From contig DGPB01000001.1 of the NCBI GenBank assembly GCA_002390285.1, forward strand, positions 5,271 through 69,270: DNA of 64,000 nucleotides. The letters are read 5' to 3'. The stretch is from Cellvibrionales bacterium UBA4451. GTDB lineage: Bacteria; Pseudomonadota; Gammaproteobacteria; Pseudomonadales; Porticoccaceae. Within the stretch, counting starts at the first letter, position 1. Each line of letters starts with the position of its first letter. The notes below the pieces were generated by a model. It was given only the letters and a program-made list of their open reading frames with translations, searched no databases and was not told the origin of the DNA. The translations under genes were made by a program, and so were the position numbers. Below are positions 40,341-50,511 of the stretch, one piece after another.

Positions 40341-41186
40341 ATGAGCCAAGCCATGGATATTGACGAAATCCGCAGGGAAATGAAGGTCCTACCTAATATC
40401 GACCCGGCCTTCGAAACAGAACGTCGAATAACATTTATCAAATCAACACTTTCAAAATCTGGCGCCAAAACGCTTATCCTCGGTATTAGCGGAGGCATTG
40501 ACTCCACCACCTGTGGCCGGTTGGCTCAACTAGCGGTAGACCAACTCAATCATGAAAATGTTGATCAGCACTACCAGTTTATTGCTGTCAGACTACCCTA
40601 TGGCATTCAAGCTGATGAACATGATGCTCAATTAGCACTGAAATTCATCCAGCCAACAGAAAGCCTTGTAGTCAATATCAAACTAGGGGTGGAAGGTATT
40701 CATGAGGAAGCTCTCGGTGCTTTAAATAAGCGTAATTTACAGACGATTCACGATTCCGTTATTGACTTTACCAAGGGCAATACTAAGGCCAGATCGCGCA
40801 TGGCTGTTCAGTATGAACTTGCCGGGCTTTTAGGTGGGCTGGTTATTGGCACTGATCATTCCGCCGAAAATATTACCGGTTTTTTCACCAAATGGGGCGA
40901 TGGCGCCTGTGATTTAGCACCACTGTTTGGTCTTAGCAAACGCCAGGTTCGTCAGATCGCTGATTTTCTTGGTGCACCCAAAACCCTTATAGAAAAAACG
41001 CCCACCGCGGACCTAGAGTGTCTGGTGCCTCAAAAAGCTGATGAACAGGCCCTAGGCGTCACCTACGATGAACTTGATGACTTCCTTGAGGGAAAACCCG
41101 TTTGCGAATCAGTGATAACTCGCATCGTCGATATATACCAAAAAACCCAACACAAACGTCAACCTATCCCAACTATCTACGATTAA
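40341..41186 (+). CDS. nadE: NH3-dependent NAD+ synthetase
   Basis: A 281-residue enzyme that amidates deamido-NAD+ with ammonia in the last step of NAD synthesis. The PP-loop ATP motif is LGISGGIDSTTCGRLAQLAV. NTKARSRMAVQYELAGLLGG and GTDHSAENITGFFTKWGDGA are further conserved parts. There is no nitrilase (glutaminase) domain, so ammonia is the donor. It stands between bamD and pilS with about 130-base gaps on each side; no clear promoter was identified. Confidence 0.95.
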   Translation: MSQAMDIDEIRREMKVLPNIDPAFETERRITFIKSTLSKSGAKTLILGISGGIDSTTCGRLAQLAVDQLNHENVDQHYQFIAVRLPYGIQADEHDAQLALKFIQPTESLVVNIKLGVEGIHEEALGALNKRNLQTIHDSVIDFTKGNTKARSRMAVQYELAGLLGGLVIGTDHSAENITGFFTKWGDGACDLAPLFGLSKRQVRQIADFLGAPKTLIEKTPTADLECLVPQKADEQALGVTYDELDDFLEGKPVCESVITRIVDIYQKTQHKRQPIPTIYD

Positions 41187-41327
41187 CCTCTATCTTCTAC
41201 AGATACATTTAATGCTGAAAAATATCTGCGATGTATTGACTCAATACTCAATCACAGCGTTTTCACCATGAAACAAACTACGCTTTTCGGATAGAATCAC
41301 GTCATAAACAAAACATAAAGGGTAGGT

Positions 41328-42932
41328 ATGCAACGGCAAGCCGATCAGGTTGAAACCAGTACCGTCCCCGATAGCCTTCTGAAGGTTTATGCCTACTATC
41401 GGGCAATACTGGCGGTGCTATTACTCGTTATGTACCTGACCGGTATAGCCCTGAAAATTCTGGGCAGCGAAAACCCTCAATTATTTTTAATCACCACCTC
41501 TGCGTACACATTCCTCTGCCTCATCACGCTGTTTTACTTTCGCTCCCACCCACACGGGCCAAGTACCCAGCTGCTGTTCTTTATATTGCTAACGGATATG
41601 GTGGCGATCACCCTGATGATGCATGCCAGTGGAGGACTAGAAAGCGGGCTGGGCTTTCTAATGCTGGCTATTGTGGCTGCAGGCAGCATCTTCGTAGCGG
41701 GAAGGTTGTCTCTGCTACTGGCCGCTACTGCCAGTATTTTTGTGATGACAGAAACGCTGTCCACCATCCTGTTACTGAATAAGAATCAAGAAGCTATATT
41801 TCCGGCAGGTATTTTGGGCATTCTGCTTTTTATCACAGCACTGGTTTTTCAAATATTAACCCAACGTATACGGGCAGCTCAGACCATTGCTTCCAAAACT
41901 GCCATTGAGAGCGCGCGACATCAAAAACTTAACGAATCAATTGTTAAACGGATGCATACAGGGATTGTCGTTGTTGATAGCAACGACAATATCCAGCTGA
42001 TCAATAGTTCTGCTGTACAATTATTGGGTGGTCAAGCGCCAGGAAAACCTCTGGGAATAAACCAAACAATCAGGCTTATCCCACCACTGCTTAAACAACT
42101 CGAACGCTGGCGAACCTACCCTTGGCTAAGGACGCCCATATTCAAGGCTACCTCTAGCTCGCAAGAATTACAGGCGAATTTCACCTCTCTCCATCAGGGT
42201 GCCGCGAAACAGACGCTGATATTTTTGGAAGACACCCGAACCTTGGCCCAGCAAGCCCAACAGCTAAAGCTTTCATCACTAGGCAGACTAACGGGCAGTA
42301 TTGCTCATGAAATCCGTAATCCTTTAGGTGCGATCAGCCATGCATCACAATTACTGTCCGAGCAACCCTCAAGTGAAAGCCAAGACAAATTGATTGATAT
42401 TATTAACCGACAATGTAACCGCGTGAATCAAATTGTTGAGAATGTACTCCAACTCTCGAGCCAAAAAACACCTGCATTTCAAAAGCTATGGTTATTACAA
42501 TGGCTAAAGAAATTTCGCATGGAATACCTAGGTTATCATCAACCACTGACGATTATAGAAATTGAGAGTGATGGGCAAGACACTCAGATATTTTTTGACC
42601 CAAGCCACCTGACTCAAATTCTAACCAATCTAGTAGATAACGGTATACGTTTCAGTCAACAGTCCTGTGATCAGCGCTGGATCAAGCTCGTCGTTTCAAA
42701 GGACGCCACTTCTAACCTTCCCTTTCTAGACATTTATGACAAAGGGCCCGGCATTCCCAAGAGTAATCAAGAACAGATCTTTGAACCCTTTTTTACCACA
42801 TCTCACGAAGGTTCCGGTTTGGGTCTCTACTTGGCTCTGGAACTTTGTAAGGTAAACTATGCCTTACTTAATTATTTCGGAGACAACGCTGAAAATAGCC
42901 ATTTTCGTATAGGATTTTCTCATACGGAATGA
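41328..42932 (+). CDS. pilS: sensor histidine kinase PilS
   Basis: A 534-residue inner-membrane kinase controlling type IV pilus genes. Six hydrophobic helices lie in residues 25-180, followed by a PAS-like domain (NESIVKRMHTGIVVVDSNDN). The phospho-acceptor histidine is in LGRLTGSIAHEIRNPLGAIS; the ATPase domain has LTNLVDNGIRFSQ, DKGPGIP and GSGLGLYLA. In Pseudomonas it monitors pilin in the membrane through its helices. It overlaps pilR by four bases. AAAGGG lies about nine bases before the ATG. Confidence 0.95.
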   Translation: MQRQADQVETSTVPDSLLKVYAYYRAILAVLLLVMYLTGIALKILGSENPQLFLITTSAYTFLCLITLFYFRSHPHGPSTQLLFFILLTDMVAITLMMHASGGLESGLGFLMLAIVAAGSIFVAGRLSLLLAATASIFVMTETLSTILLLNKNQEAIFPAGILGILLFITALVFQILTQRIRAAQTIASKTAIESARHQKLNESIVKRMHTGIVVVDSNDNIQLINSSAVQLLGGQAPGKPLGINQTIRLIPPLLKQLERWRTYPWLRTPIFKATSSSQELQANFTSLHQGAAKQTLIFLEDTRTLAQQAQQLKLSSLGRLTGSIAHEIRNPLGAISHASQLLSEQPSSESQDKLIDIINRQCNRVNQIVENVLQLSSQKTPAFQKLWLLQWLKKFRMEYLGYHQPLTIIEIESDGQDTQIFFDPSHLTQILTNLVDNGIRFSQQSCDQRWIKLVVSKDATSNLPFLDIYDKGPGIPKSNQEQIFEPFFTTSHEGSGLGLYLALELCKVNYALLNYFGDNAENSHFRIGFSHTE

Positions 42933-44299
42933 CTATTACCGAGACCGCAATAATGATGAAAAAACGTGTTTTGATTGTTGACGACGAACCTGATATCCGG
43001 GAATTACTCTCCATGACCTTGGAACAGATGGGACTTGAGGTGGTCACTACTGCCAAGCTCACCAAAGCTCGAAAACTACTGGACAGTGAGAGCTTTGATC
43101 TCTGTCTCACTGATATGAACATGCCCGATGGTAACGGGCTTGAACTCGTTGATCACGTTCAAGCCTGCCACCCACATCTTCCCATAGCCATGATCTCTGC
43201 CTACGGCAATATGGAGGTGGCTGTAGAAGCGCTTAAAAAGGGCGCATTTGATTTTATTTCCAAACCCCTAGAGCTAATACGCCTGCGCAATATTGTTCAG
43301 GCAGCACTCAAGTTGGATCAAAAAGACCTAGAGAATACCTCAGCGTCTACAACCTTAATTGGCAGCTCTCCCGCTATGGAGGCTCTGAAACAACAAATCA
43401 GGCAAGTATCCCGCAGCCAGGCGCCTATTTTTATCAGCGGTGAGTCTGGCAGTGGCAAAGAGCTTGTCGCCAGAGCAATTCATGGTCTTGGCCCTCGCGC
43501 CAACGAACCCTTTATTCCGGTTAACTGTGGTGCCATTCCTTCAGAGCTGATGGAAAGTGAATTTTTTGGCCACAAAAAAGGGAGCTTTACGGGGGCACAT
43601 AAGGATAAAAAAGGGCTGTTCCAAGCCGCCAATGGCGGAACCCTGCTACTCGATGAAGTGGCAGATCTGCCTCTTGAAATGCAGGTAAAACTTCTACGTG
43701 CCATTCAGGAAAAAAGCGTACGCCCTGTTGGTGCTGAGGATGAGATACCTGTGGACGTTCGAATTCTCAGTGCCACACACAAGAACTTGGCAAAAGAGGT
43801 ACAAAGCAACCAGTTTCGTCAGGACTTATTTTACCGTATCAATGTTATCGAGCTTCCAGTGCCCAGCCTGCGTGACCGCAGGGATGATATCCCACAACTG
43901 GCTGATGCTTTCCTGAAACGGTTTGCTAGCGAATGCGGCCAACCAACACCAACACTCTCTGATGAAGCACTTCAAGCGCTTCTTAAGCACAGTTTTCCCG
44001 GTAATATCCGCGAGTTGGAAAATACGCTGGAACGGGCCTTCACCCTCTGTCATGGTTCAACAATAGGTTCCGTTGATCTTCAACTCCATCCAGAAATACC
44101 CTCGGTAGAAAATTCCCACCGCTCTAATTCAACCACAGAAGAATTCAGCTCTATCGACGACTATCTAGCGACGGTAGAGAAAGACATGTTGGTCGCTGCA
44201 CTGGAGAAAAATCGCTGGAACAAAACTGCCACTGCCAAAGAGCTGGGGATCAGCTTTCGGCAGATACGGCATAAACTAAAGAAATTTGAACTTGACTAG
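42929..44299 (+). CDS. pilR: sigma-54-dependent response regulator PilR
   Basis: A 456-residue NtrC-type activator. The receiver domain has IVDDEPDIRELL and phospho-acceptor aspartate in CLTDMNMPDGNG. The AAA+ domain has GESGSGKELVARAIHGLG, the sigma-54 contact loop as GSFTGA (usually GAFTGA) and GGTLLLDEVADLPLEMQ. A Fis-type helix-turn-helix ends the protein (WNKTATAKELGISFRQIRHK). It acts as partner of PilS. ATG 42929 overlaps the pilS stop; ATGs at 42953 and 42956 are also possible starts and give the more usual N-terminus. Convergent with the pilin gene, seven bases away. Confidence 0.95.
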   Translation: MTITETAIMMKKRVLIVDDEPDIRELLSMTLEQMGLEVVTTAKLTKARKLLDSESFDLCLTDMNMPDGNGLELVDHVQACHPHLPIAMISAYGNMEVAVEALKKGAFDFISKPLELIRLRNIVQAALKLDQKDLENTSASTTLIGSSPAMEALKQQIRQVSRSQAPIFISGESGSGKELVARAIHGLGPRANEPFIPVNCGAIPSELMESEFFGHKKGSFTGAHKDKKGLFQAANGGTLLLDEVADLPLEMQVKLLRAIQEKSVRPVGAEDEIPVDVRILSATHKNLAKEVQSNQFRQDLFYRINVIELPVPSLRDRRDDIPQLADAFLKRFASECGQPTPTLSDEALQALLKHSFPGNIRELENTLERAFTLCHGSTIGSVDLQLHPEIPSVENSHRSNSTTEEFSSIDDYLATVEKDMLVAALEKNRWNKTATAKELGISFRQIRHKLKKFELD

Positions 44300-44306
44300 A
44301 TAATCT

Positions 44307-44750
44307 TTATCCCCAGCAACGAGTTCCGCCAGCCCTATAGCCTTTTTGACCCAAATTATTGATCGTTAAATGACCACAGTTGCTTAGATCTTTCATCTGC
44401 TGTGTACTTATTGGCGTTATCATCAAGTCGAACGTAGTTGTAGTAGCACTCACTATCGATAATTCATAAATACCACCACTAGCCACCCCATCCCCTTGGC
44501 TATTAATCTGGCTATTACTGTATCCTAGCTTGGGCAACGTATCCGCATAAGTCTTATTGTCAATAAAGTACTGCTCTTGGCGTGATGCCAACTTTAACAA
44601 CTCAGCCGCACCAACTGATCGCTTAGTTCTAATCACATATTTTTCATAATTAGGCAATGCAATCATAGTTAGCAGCGCGATGACTGCAACAACTATCAGC
44701 AACTCAATTAAAGTGAAGCCCGCTGTTTTACTCCGATGATTTCTCATCAT
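44307..44750 (-). CDS. pilE: type IV minor pilin PilE-like
   Basis: A 147-residue prepilin. The class III signal ends in AG-FTLIELLIVVAVIALLTM, with cleavage after glycine and glutamate at position +5, then SVGAAELLKLASRQEQYFID, a pattern of PilE-type minor pilins. Two cysteines near the C-terminus probably form the D-region loop (NCGHLTINNLG to TRCWG). It lies 17 bases after the pilY1 stop and ends the minor pilin operon. Two ATGs in tandem (44750, 44747) are possible starts. Confidence 0.9.
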   Translation of the reverse strand: MMRNHRSKTAGFTLIELLIVVAVIALLTMIALPNYEKYVIRTKRSVGAAELLKLASRQEQYFIDNKTYADTLPKLGYSNSQINSQGDGVASGGIYELSIVSATTTTFDLMITPISTQQMKDLSNCGHLTINNLGQKGYRAGGTRCWG

Positions 44751-44767
44751 ATCTTCTCCAATTCAGA

Positions 44768-47700
44768 TTACGGTATATCAAGCCCTTTCTCATACCAATA
44801 GATCTTCAATTGGCTCCTTCCCGCAGCTTTGAAAATTTGTTTTCCATCAACACCCGTCCCAGGAACAAGAATAAAATCTGAACCCAGCGGTTTAACATCA
44901 CCCAATAGACCATCCCCAATAGGAACAAATTTGGTGTCCAAATTATCACTAAGATGAACCGTCGGGGCACCATTATTTAAACTCAGAGCATAGAGTCGGC
45001 TAGATCCTTCAGGTGGAGAACAAATATCTGCGCCACCGCCTGCACCCGGTTCGCCATTAGGCAAATAGGATGTCGCAAAAACTGTACCATCAACTACCAA
45101 GGGCTTTGATAACCCTTTCTCCCCAAGTTGCTCATAATCCAAAAACCAACCTTCAGTATCACTAGCTGAAGCGACACAAGCCGCAGAAGTTTCATCTGAA
45201 AGACAAAATTCTGTATCTGCCAGGTCTGCCTTTACAATCACACTATCTAGCGGAAGACCCGAACCTGAATCAATAAGTGCGTCTGAGCCTGTATCAGTAA
45301 TTAAGTCATTCAAGGCAAATAGTGTATTATCCACATCGTCCTCTCTGGGGTGAGGACGATCACCACTAGTAATCACCACCTTATCAACCGGTGTAACATT
45401 ATTCTCGAGATAGGTTTGTACTACATCGGGCGCATGGTAAAAACGGCGGTCATTTGCAGACTTAACTGCGGCTGTAGCCGCTGGGTCGACAGCATCAATA
45501 CCTAGCTGTGCAAAGAGCCCTACAAACCACTGTTCTCGGCCATCGACAGCCGCCCCCCCCACATCTGGGCTAGCTTCAGGAAGGTCTATCCTCCAAACAT
45601 TACCCCCGGTATCACCCACATAGCCCCTGTCCAGAATGCCATTTTTATTGCTATCAAATAGGGTGATATCAGAGGGGATACTATGAATCATACTTGGGTG
45701 TACAAAGTGGTCTGAACTTGACGTATTTGGAACTGTTGACGCTGACGCACCACCTGTTGCTTTCCAGATCAATGCTCCCGTTAGGGCATTCACGACGTAA
45801 ATAGCTGTCCCTTCAGTATCTGGACCCATATGACCATCCAAATCCTTACAAAGTCTGGCCGTATTGGTAGCATTCCAACCACCGCACATACCTCCGGCAA
45901 AAACTACAGCAGTCTGAAGTTCAACGGCGCCGCCAGCGGCGTCACTCTGTACACCTGTTTGAACAACACCAACTGTAGGATTGGAGAAAGTCATACCAAG
46001 TTCAGTAAAATCTGAACTTGCACTGTTTATTTTCCAAATTAGTTTAGGGGGAATATCTGGATTTGAAATATCGAAGGCAAAAACTTCATCCCCCCCTCTT
46101 CGCATGGTTATATAGAGATATACCTTGTCATTATCACCTGACTCAATATGCCCATCGTTGTCATTATCTACAATCAGAGACACCGGACGCCCATCCATGC
46201 CATAAGGATGTGTAGGTATCGTCGGGCCACCGCTAAGAATAGAAGCTAGGTCAAGGGAAGAGTGGGGAATAAACCCACCAATTTCATCGCCCTCTTCAGC
46301 ACCAGAAGAATTATTAGTATTTCTCACCATATGGAAAATACCATCATTGGTACCAAAAAATAGTCGTATTCTTTGCTCGCAACCTGTCACCGTAGGGTCA
46401 GCACAACCATAATTTACTGGTAAGGGCTGGGAATGTAATGCATCACCCATAAACCAGTTTCTTGTTGTTACTGTATCCTTCGGATTGCCGCCGAATTTCT
46501 CTAAAGCTCCATCTAAATCGGCATCAACGGCATCAATCCCTCTTAACCAAGCCAATAATTCCACTGTTTCCGATGACGTAGCGACACCAAGTGCCGACTG
46601 AATGTCCGCATCAGCAGATAGCGTCGCATCCGCATTCAAAGGTATCAGTCCATCACCAGAAATATCATCATTGGCAGAACCATCAGTAAAACTCGTTGTG
46701 GGCTCTGTATACATTTTTCTGGGTGCTGGATCACCCACTGTTTTATTCGCTACCGCCCCAGCGTCCGTATTATTAACACCGGGTGTTCCTTGACTGGAGC
46801 CGTTGATCAATCCAGGAATTTGCTGCCCCGCGCCACCCCGGTTCGTTGAACGACCGTCTTTACCTGCTACATCTAGATCTTCAGTGCTGAAATTGGCTGA
46901 CATATCGTAACCACCAGCATCAGTCCAATAGCTCAACGCGCTTCGTTTAATCAGCCCATCCGTGTCAAAGGCAGGTACCGGTGTGCTTCCCGAAACATGA
47001 GTAGAATCAACAATAACTCTTATGGTGTCATCGTCTGGGTCAGCCACAATTTTCAGCTTTTTCACATTGCCCGGCCAAAAGGGGTTGGCATCCCGGTCGG
47101 CTTGGAACAATGCCAAATAAACGTTATCTACTACCTCTACCCGATTAAAGACATTAACGGGGACTGACGCAGCTACAAATGTGGCACTTTTACTTAAAAT
47201 CGCACTTAAGCCTGCTATTAAACCATCAAGAAATTCCCGGGCATTATCTCGAGCAAAAGGACCAATCTCATCTTCACCATCGGGGGTCCCCGCTAGACTG
47301 TAATCGGGCACCTTACCTGCCTGAATCGCTTGAGCACCTGCAACAAAAATAGATTGTACCGGTTGACCATTAGCAAATGGTTCCGTGGCGAAAGCCGTCA
47401 CCAAGTCGTCGAATGGGTCACTACCTACAGAATCAATCCCCAGATCAGGATCAGCCTCTATCTCATCATTTGAATTTGACTCCTGTTGAGATTCCTTAAA
47501 GAAATTATTGATGACATAAGTTTTTGTGCACTCATTGGCATTATCATTAGCCGTGTAGGGATCGTTATAAGATGAAGCCATATTACTGTAATCGGCCGTA
47601 TCAATAATTGAGGGGTCAGGCTCAGACCCTGTTTGTCCAACAATTGTCGGAGTACATAACGCAGAGCCTGCTGCTGTACATCTACCATCCGCCGCTCGAT

Positions 47701-48439
47701 TAAGATCATTATTCAAGTTGTATTCATCGGTGCCTTTGCTGTTGCTTACATAACTATCCCACCCCAAGTGAGCATTCCATATACCGTTTCCACGTAAATA
47801 ACGTGAAATTTCATAATACAACTCTGCCCCCTGAAATAGATGGGTCACACTTCCGCCGCTAGCACTGGGTATCGTAAGCAATGAAGCGATCAACTCATTT
47901 ACACCCGTCTTGGCTGCATCGGTTGGATCTACATTGGTGAAGCCTTTCAAAATATAGCCTCCGTTACTACACCCACTCACTGTTGTACCCGCAGTTGTGC
48001 CTCCTCCAGTACAGGTATCATTGTGGCTGATGGCCAGAGCAATATTTATTTCTTTGGGGATTTGTTGCAATGCCACAGCATAGACAGCGAGCATTTGCTC
48101 CCAGGGATCAATGTCCACACCACTCTTGTTTAACCCAGTAGGGGAGGTAATAAAGTTATAGATGGGCGCATTGGTCGTATCAATGTCACCAGTCGTACCA
48201 TCTACCGTGTAATCCTCACCCAGCTTATCTAAACAGTCTGCTGCATTTGTCGGGTCTGTTGTTGGGTGACCGGTGTTGTTGCAAGTATTACTAAAAATAT
48301 TTGGGCGATAATCGAGCGCAAACACAGCATAAGGTGCCGCCCCTGGGTCATTAATATAAATATCGGAATCATCAGCTGATACAGCCAGTGTATTCAGCAT
48401 TAGCATGGGGAAAACAATTCTGTTAAATAGCCTTTTCAT
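44768..48439 (-). CDS. pilY1: PilY1 adhesin/priming factor of the type IV pilus
   Basis: A 1223-residue secreted protein. It begins with a signal peptide (MKRLFNRIVFPMLMLNTLAV, cut near VSADD). The N-terminal half is weakly conserved, as in other PilY1 proteins. The C-terminal beta-propeller includes a calcium-binding loop D929-x-N931-x-N933-x3-D937 (DSNKNGILDRG) followed by YVGDTGGNVWRIDL, both hallmarks of PilY1. A second acidic loop (DNDNDGHIESGDND) precedes it. PilY1 helps minor pilins prime pilus assembly, controls retraction and acts in adhesion. ATG 48439 has GAGGGAGCGAGGG just upstream; the frame stays open 45 codons further without signal-like sequence. No intact MIDAS metal site was noted. 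Confidence 0.93.
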   Translation of the reverse strand: MKRLFNRIVFPMLMLNTLAVSADDSDIYINDPGAAPYAVFALDYRPNIFSNTCNNTGHPTTDPTNAADCLDKLGEDYTVDGTTGDIDTTNAPIYNFITSPTGLNKSGVDIDPWEQMLAVYAVALQQIPKEINIALAISHNDTCTGGGTTAGTTVSGCSNGGYILKGFTNVDPTDAAKTGVNELIASLLTIPSASGGSVTHLFQGAELYYEISRYLRGNGIWNAHLGWDSYVSNSKGTDEYNLNNDLNRAADGRCTAAGSALCTPTIVGQTGSEPDPSIIDTADYSNMASSYNDPYTANDNANECTKTYVINNFFKESQQESNSNDEIEADPDLGIDSVGSDPFDDLVTAFATEPFANGQPVQSIFVAGAQAIQAGKVPDYSLAGTPDGEDEIGPFARDNAREFLDGLIAGLSAILSKSATFVAASVPVNVFNRVEVVDNVYLALFQADRDANPFWPGNVKKLKIVADPDDDTIRVIVDSTHVSGSTPVPAFDTDGLIKRSALSYWTDAGGYDMSANFSTEDLDVAGKDGRSTNRGGAGQQIPGLINGSSQGTPGVNNTDAGAVANKTVGDPAPRKMYTEPTTSFTDGSANDDISGDGLIPLNADATLSADADIQSALGVATSSETVELLAWLRGIDAVDADLDGALEKFGGNPKDTVTTRNWFMGDALHSQPLPVNYGCADPTVTGCEQRIRLFFGTNDGIFHMVRNTNNSSGAEEGDEIGGFIPHSSLDLASILSGGPTIPTHPYGMDGRPVSLIVDNDNDGHIESGDNDKVYLYITMRRGGDEVFAFDISNPDIPPKLIWKINSASSDFTELGMTFSNPTVGVVQTGVQSDAAGGAVELQTAVVFAGGMCGGWNATNTARLCKDLDGHMGPDTEGTAIYVVNALTGALIWKATGGASASTVPNTSSSDHFVHPSMIHSIPSDITLFDSNKNGILDRGYVGDTGGNVWRIDLPEASPDVGGAAVDGREQWFVGLFAQLGIDAVDPAATAAVKSANDRRFYHAPDVVQTYLENNVTPVDKVVITSGDRPHPREDDVDNTLFALNDLITDTGSDALIDSGSGLPLDSVIVKADLADTEFCLSDETSAACVASASDTEGWFLDYEQLGEKGLSKPLVVDGTVFATSYLPNGEPGAGGGADICSPPEGSSRLYALSLNNGAPTVHLSDNLDTKFVPIGDGLLGDVKPLGSDFILVPGTGVDGKQIFKAAGRSQLKIYWYEKGLDIP

Positions 48440-48452
48440 AACCCTCGCTCCC

Positions 48453-48995
48453 TCAGTTGCCTCCTGGCAACAACACCAGCACACCTTGAGCCAATTGTGA
48501 TCGGCCTGCGCGATCTTGAGTCCCATCGTAATCCACATCAATTTCAAAACGGGCGGAAGTATAGGCCGATGCACTAAACCCGGCAGTAGACCTCAATCTA
48601 GGCGGAGGGCTATAGAGTGGCCCCACGCGCTGCACGTAATAATCCACCGTTTCATTACCCGCTGCAGCCAACCCTGTAGCAATAGAGATTTCATTCTTTA
48701 CACAGTCATTGGAGCCCACCGTGGCAGTGGTATCACAAAAACGATCACCAATATTACCTGTTACTGGAATATTATCCGGCTCAGAAAATATATCGTCCAT
48801 AATCGATTGTGCCCGCTGAAAAGCCTCTATTCTTGCCTGCTCATTTGAAGACATCAACAGTTCAAAAATACCTGTTTTCATAGCACTAATTGCCACAATC
48901 GTCATTAATAACAGAAAGACCAAAGACACCATCAGTATGGCCCCTCTCTGCCGTCCAGACCTATTCTGGCAATACTTACTAGTATGCGTATTCAT
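48453..48995 (-). CDS. pilX: minor pilin PilX
   Basis: A 180-residue protein with the PilX N-terminus: QRGAILMVSLVFLLLMTIVA, then SAMKTGIFELLMSSNEQARI. The cleavage site is less canonical than in FimT, as is usual for PilX. The C-terminal part is soluble, with a cysteine pair. In Pseudomonas PilX belongs to the PilVWX-PilY1 priming complex. The ATG overlaps the pilW stop by four bases; pilY1 starts 13 bases after its stop. Confidence 0.85.
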   Translation of the reverse strand: MNTHTSKYCQNRSGRQRGAILMVSLVFLLLMTIVAISAMKTGIFELLMSSNEQARIEAFQRAQSIMDDIFSEPDNIPVTGNIGDRFCDTTATVGSNDCVKNEISIATGLAAAGNETVDYYVQRVGPLYSPPPRLRSTAGFSASAYTSARFEIDVDYDGTQDRAGRSQLAQGVLVLLPGGN

Positions 48996-49942
48996 AAGCG
49001 CACCGAATTTCTCAATACAGCTGTTGTTGTATAAATTCTGCGACGAAAACTATCGTTAGGCGTATACGCCGTTAAATTTGCAATGTTGTAAGTTTTAGAA
49101 TCGGTATAACTTCCATCTGGATCCGTTTTTGTGAGTATATAAATACGCAGGGATACCGCTTCGGCAAGCTCAGCCGCAGTAGGTGACGACTTATATTGAA
49201 TGGTGCTTCCCCCAGCTGACAGAACACCAAACTCAACTTGTAAAGCCTCAATCCCATCAATTAAACACGTTTCTATGGAGGTAGAAAAACTGTCTGTCAT
49301 AGCCTCCATACAAAGTTGATCATCATTGTTGACGTAAAAAGTTTTAGATTCGTACTCCCATAGACTCCAATCTACTCCAGGCGCTATTCCTCCACCAGAA
49401 GGTGCACTGCTTCCCTGTAAAAATGCTACATTTGCCCCATAGTCGACTATTCTCAAATATTCTTCATTGCTAGTGATAGTTCCTAACGTGTCTCCATCAA
49501 ACACTGTGGGAGAACCAGAAACACGGCGAATCCCCAGCACATCAGAAAGGTCACTGACATCATTGGCCACCTTCGCCACGCAGGGAATGACATTACCCGC
49601 ACCCAAACCGGTTGCATGATTAGCTTGATCAACAAAGGTGAGAGGGGTTGATATCTCTTTGGCACAAGCTTCTGTTACCACACCGGTAGCCTTACCCTCT
49701 AACTCGAGGAGATCAATTTGGCCCCCAAAAAAACCGGAAAGACTGGCTTCTTTAGCAAGTAGGTGCAATGCAAATCGGCCATTCTCTTGCATTCTCGCCA
49801 ACTCTTCGGTTTGCATGAAGTTACTTTTTTGCTCAATAAACAGGTTGATCACGCCTACGGACAATAGCAGCCCCAAAAGCAGAGCAATCATCAATTCTAC
49901 TAGTGAAAATCCACGGCTGTATTTCACTTGATTCATCATCAC
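48992..49942 (-). CDS. pilW: minor pilin PilW
   Basis: A 316-residue prepilin. The signal ends in RG-FSLVELMIALLLGLLLSV with glutamate +5, followed by FIEQKSNFMQTEELARMQEN, typical of PilW. Later parts fit PilW in length and in the RIYILTKTDPDGSYTDSKTY stretch. It has three N-terminal ATG codons close together (49942, 49939, 49936). The pilV stop is two bases upstream and pilX overlaps downstream, so the genes are translationally coupled. Confidence 0.88.
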   Translation of the reverse strand: MMMNQVKYSRGFSLVELMIALLLGLLLSVGVINLFIEQKSNFMQTEELARMQENGRFALHLLAKEASLSGFFGGQIDLLELEGKATGVVTEACAKEISTPLTFVDQANHATGLGAGNVIPCVAKVANDVSDLSDVLGIRRVSGSPTVFDGDTLGTITSNEEYLRIVDYGANVAFLQGSSAPSGGGIAPGVDWSLWEYESKTFYVNNDDQLCMEAMTDSFSTSIETCLIDGIEALQVEFGVLSAGGSTIQYKSSPTAAELAEAVSLRIYILTKTDPDGSYTDSKTYNIANLTAYTPNDSFRRRIYTTTAVLRNSVRL

Positions 49943-49944
49943 TA

Positions 49945-50511
49945 TTACCCACTAATAAAAACAGATATCTCAAATACACGCTTATCCGATGTGTCATTAG
50001 CACTCAGTCCTGCACAGGTATTAGCTTTGAGATGTACAATATCGGAGATACCCGTCCAGGTAATGGTAACCGTTGCATCACCTGATGCCTCAGTAATACA
50101 ACCCACTGGGGAAACCAAACCACCACGGTTTGACTCAGAGGCCCCAGACAAAAGCTGCTTCCATTCCCAACGATCCCATTTTGCAAAGTCGCTAGCGCCA
50201 CACGCTGTTATTGTGCAGTTGGTTCCAGGCACCACTGGATCAGCGACATAATCACTTAGCGCACCGGGGTTTGCCCGCATCCGCTCCACCATATCCTGAA
50301 CAAGCCCACTCGCCGTGGAGCGTTGCAATGCATCAAAGTTGGTTTGTTTGGCGCTCATTTGTAACCCAGCCATACCCAAAATGCCTATCGATAGTACCAG
50401 TACTGAGATAAGTACTTCTATCAGACTCACACCTTTTGATGCCCTGTTTGAAGAGATGCCTTGCAACTGACCCTTTTCACTACGTGCCTGAGCAACACTG
50501 CTCATGAACAT
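49945..50511 (-). CDS. pilV: minor pilin PilV
   Basis: A 188-residue prepilin whose signal ends in KG-VSLIEVLISVLVLSIGIL with glutamate +5, followed by GMAGLQMSAKQTNFDALQRS, the PilV/FimV-type signature of minor pilins. The long positively charged leader (about 28 residues) is unusual and ATG codons at 50511 and 50505 leave the start uncertain. The start overlaps the FimT gene by 10 bases. Part of the PilVWX-PilY1 complex. Confidence 0.88.
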   Translation of the reverse strand: MFMSSVAQARSEKGQLQGISSNRASKGVSLIEVLISVLVLSIGILGMAGLQMSAKQTNFDALQRSTASGLVQDMVERMRANPGALSDYVADPVVPGTNCTITACGASDFAKWDRWEWKQLLSGASESNRGGLVSPVGCITEASGDATVTITWTGISDIVHLKANTCAGLSANDTSDKRVFEISVFISG